Assembly (NCBI GenBank): GCA_900540395.1
Contig: UQFQ01000035.1
Span: 1 to 7,157 of the forward strand
Origin: an uncultured Mollicutes bacterium
GTDB taxonomy: Bacteria > Bacillota_I > Bacilli_A > RFN20 > CAG-826
Length of the DNA stretch: 7,157 nucleotides
Direction: 5' to 3'
The notes beneath the pieces were generated by a model. That model ran no database searches. It was not told the origin of the DNA and worked only from the letters and a program-made list of their open reading frames with translations. A program made the translations under genes and the position numbers. Of this stretch, positions 5,976 through 7,157 are shown in pieces. Position 1 is the first letter of the stretch. The number at the start of each line of letters is the position of its first letter.

Positions 5976-7106
5976 ATGCCATTTAAAAGAAAAAAAGTGC
6001 CCACTGTTTTAAGCATTTTCGCATTACTATTAAGCGGAGGAATTATAACAAGTTGCTCTAGTAACAATTCACAAATAGATAACAACTCATTGGCTAGTGT
6101 TAAATTCGAAGATGAATCAGTTACTGTAAGAGTAGGAGATATTATAGATATAACTCCTTTTTTAAGTGCGGATGCTTCATTGAGTGATTTTGATGTTATT
6201 CTTTCTAACCAAAACATAACTTATGAAATAAATGGAGATACTATATCAATTACTGGAGTTAATGATGGTTTAACAACATTAACTTTAAGAGCAAAAGATC
6301 AAGGAGCTTTTGAAGATTCTATTTTAATAGTCGTTTCGCCAAGCGATTCTTCAATGGCTGATTATGTTTTAGAAGCGGATACATCTAAAGCAAAAACCGA
6401 GTTTTTGCTAAATGATACTTTCACTACTGATGACTTGAAAGTTTACGCATATAAATATGAAGATGGCTTGAAAGATGAAAATACAAGATTAGTCGTTAAT
6501 GATTATTCTATTGAAGTTGAAGGCGGAACGGTCTTAGACACTCTTGGAGAGAGAAAAGTTACTATCACAAGCGATGTTTTTGGAACATGCAGTTATGCCA
6601 TAACAGTTGGTGAAAGTGTTAGAGATGAATATATAACAATTGATACAAGCGGAGCTTCAACAAGTTTTAATCAAGGCGATTATTTTTCTTCGAATGGTTT
6701 AGTGGTAACTGTACATAGTGAAATAACATCCTTAGATGCAACAGGAAATAAAATCAACTCTTCTAAATCTAGCGTTGTTTCTAATTACACAACAAATTAT
6801 GGAATTAATTATCGATTAAGTAATTGTGGAATATTTAATGTCGATGTTAGTTATGGTAAATGCGAGCCTGTAAGCTATCAAATTTCTGTTTCAAGAAGTG
6901 ATTCGACTATTAGAGATACAGTTTCTACTTTTGTTAATGCACGTGATATGTCTGTAGAAGTAAATACAACAATTCCTAATGATGATAGTTTCTTTGGAAG
7001 TGCTTTTAATCTTAATTTCAAACCAAACTATGTTTTAAAAACAGAATATGAAAAAGTAAGTTCAACAGAAGTCAATAAAGAAACCGTAAATAAAGAAAGT
7101 GGATAG
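5976..7106 (+). CDS. Surface lipoprotein with tandem bacterial Ig-like domains
   Basis: Predicted secreted lipoprotein of 376 residues; I do not recognise a specific function. The N-terminus has a basic patch (KRKK), a hydrophobic core and the lipobox ITSC (C27 lipidated). After a short Ser/Asn linker come three beta-rich segments. Residues 41-121 resemble bacterial Ig-like group 2 domains (VTVRVGD, ending in a GVNDGLTTLTL strand). Residues 128-212 and 218-306 look like two copies of an Ig-like group 3 type domain, sharing the pattern DTS.A.T.F...D.F....L.V near their starts and ending SYAITV and SYQISV. Residues 307-376 start a different segment that stops at a TAG. The gene is divergent from the atp operon and probably unrelated in function. 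Adhesion or surface display is plausible for Ig-like lipoproteins, but this is inference. The abrupt end could be natural or a truncation of a longer protein. Confidence 0.85.
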   Translation: MPFKRKKVPTVLSIFALLLSGGIITSCSSNNSQIDNNSLASVKFEDESVTVRVGDIIDITPFLSADASLSDFDVILSNQNITYEINGDTISITGVNDGLTTLTLRAKDQGAFEDSILIVVSPSDSSMADYVLEADTSKAKTEFLLNDTFTTDDLKVYAYKYEDGLKDENTRLVVNDYSIEVEGGTVLDTLGERKVTITSDVFGTCSYAITVGESVRDEYITIDTSGASTSFNQGDYFSSNGLVVTVHSEITSLDATGNKINSSKSSVVSNYTTNYGINYRLSNCGIFNVDVSYGKCEPVSYQISVSRSDSTIRDTVSTFVNARDMSVEVNTTIPNDDSFFGSAFNLNFKPNYVLKTEYEKVSSTEVNKETVNKESG

Positions 7107-7157
7107 GGCGTTCGCAAGAAAACATCACTCGTTCAAGTTGATTAAAAAAATGGCGTT

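Noticed and set aside
5933..6217. Minus-strand open frame of 94 codons
   Set aside because: Antisense to the lipoprotein signal peptide and first domain; it covers the promoter region of that gene and has no supporting motif.
7150..7157. ATG at the right edge as the start of a next gene
   Set aside because: Only eight bases are visible and there is no ribosome binding site before it.
7107..7157. Terminator after the lipoprotein gene
   Set aside because: There is an A-run near 7144-7150, but I found no stem-loop followed by a T-run on the plus strand.

Overview
The window is AT-rich bacterial DNA. Most of it (1-5534) is an F1Fo ATP synthase operon on the minus strand, in the classical gene order atpB-atpE-atpF-atpH-atpA-atpG-atpD (subunits a, c, b, delta, alpha, gamma, beta). 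The beta gene runs off the left edge, so its C-terminal part and any atpC (epsilon) gene lie outside. No atpI precedes atpB.

The low GC, strong Shine-Dalgarno sites, a subunit b carrying a lipoprotein signal peptide, and a divergent Ig-domain lipoprotein all point to a low-GC Gram-positive lineage close to the Mollicutes (Mycoplasmatota). Subunit b as a lipoprotein is a known Mollicutes trait. All eight tryptophans in the seven ATP synthase genes are encoded by TGG, and no conserved protein is interrupted by TGA. This argues for the standard code, as in Acholeplasma-like or gut RF39-like relatives, and against the code-4 mycoplasmas. The exact taxon cannot be named from this sequence alone.

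Layout, right to left along the operon: a candidate promoter at 5560-5588; atpB; atpE 12 nt later; atpF after 13 nt; atpH overlapping atpF by 8 nt; atpA overlapping atpH by 14 nt; atpG after 3 nt; atpD after 12 nt. The membrane Fo genes (a, c, b) come first, then the stalk and F1 genes. The tight packing suggests one transcript with translational coupling.

A 441-nt non-coding region (5535-5975) separates the operon from a divergent plus-strand gene. It holds a promoter candidate for each side, an 18-bp AT palindrome, and two short direct repeats that both have a 22-bp period. The plus-strand gene (5976-7106) encodes an unrecognised surface lipoprotein with three predicted Ig-like domains, two of them related tandem copies, and a C-terminal segment that ends abruptly.

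The most interesting points are these. Subunit c has a glutamate in both helices (E20 and E53), matching the two-carboxylate motif of a known Na+-driven rotor, so this enzyme may be coupled to Na+. Subunit a has a long Lys/Glu-rich C-terminal tail. The rest of the operon is conventional, and I found no clear sign of an entirely new system.
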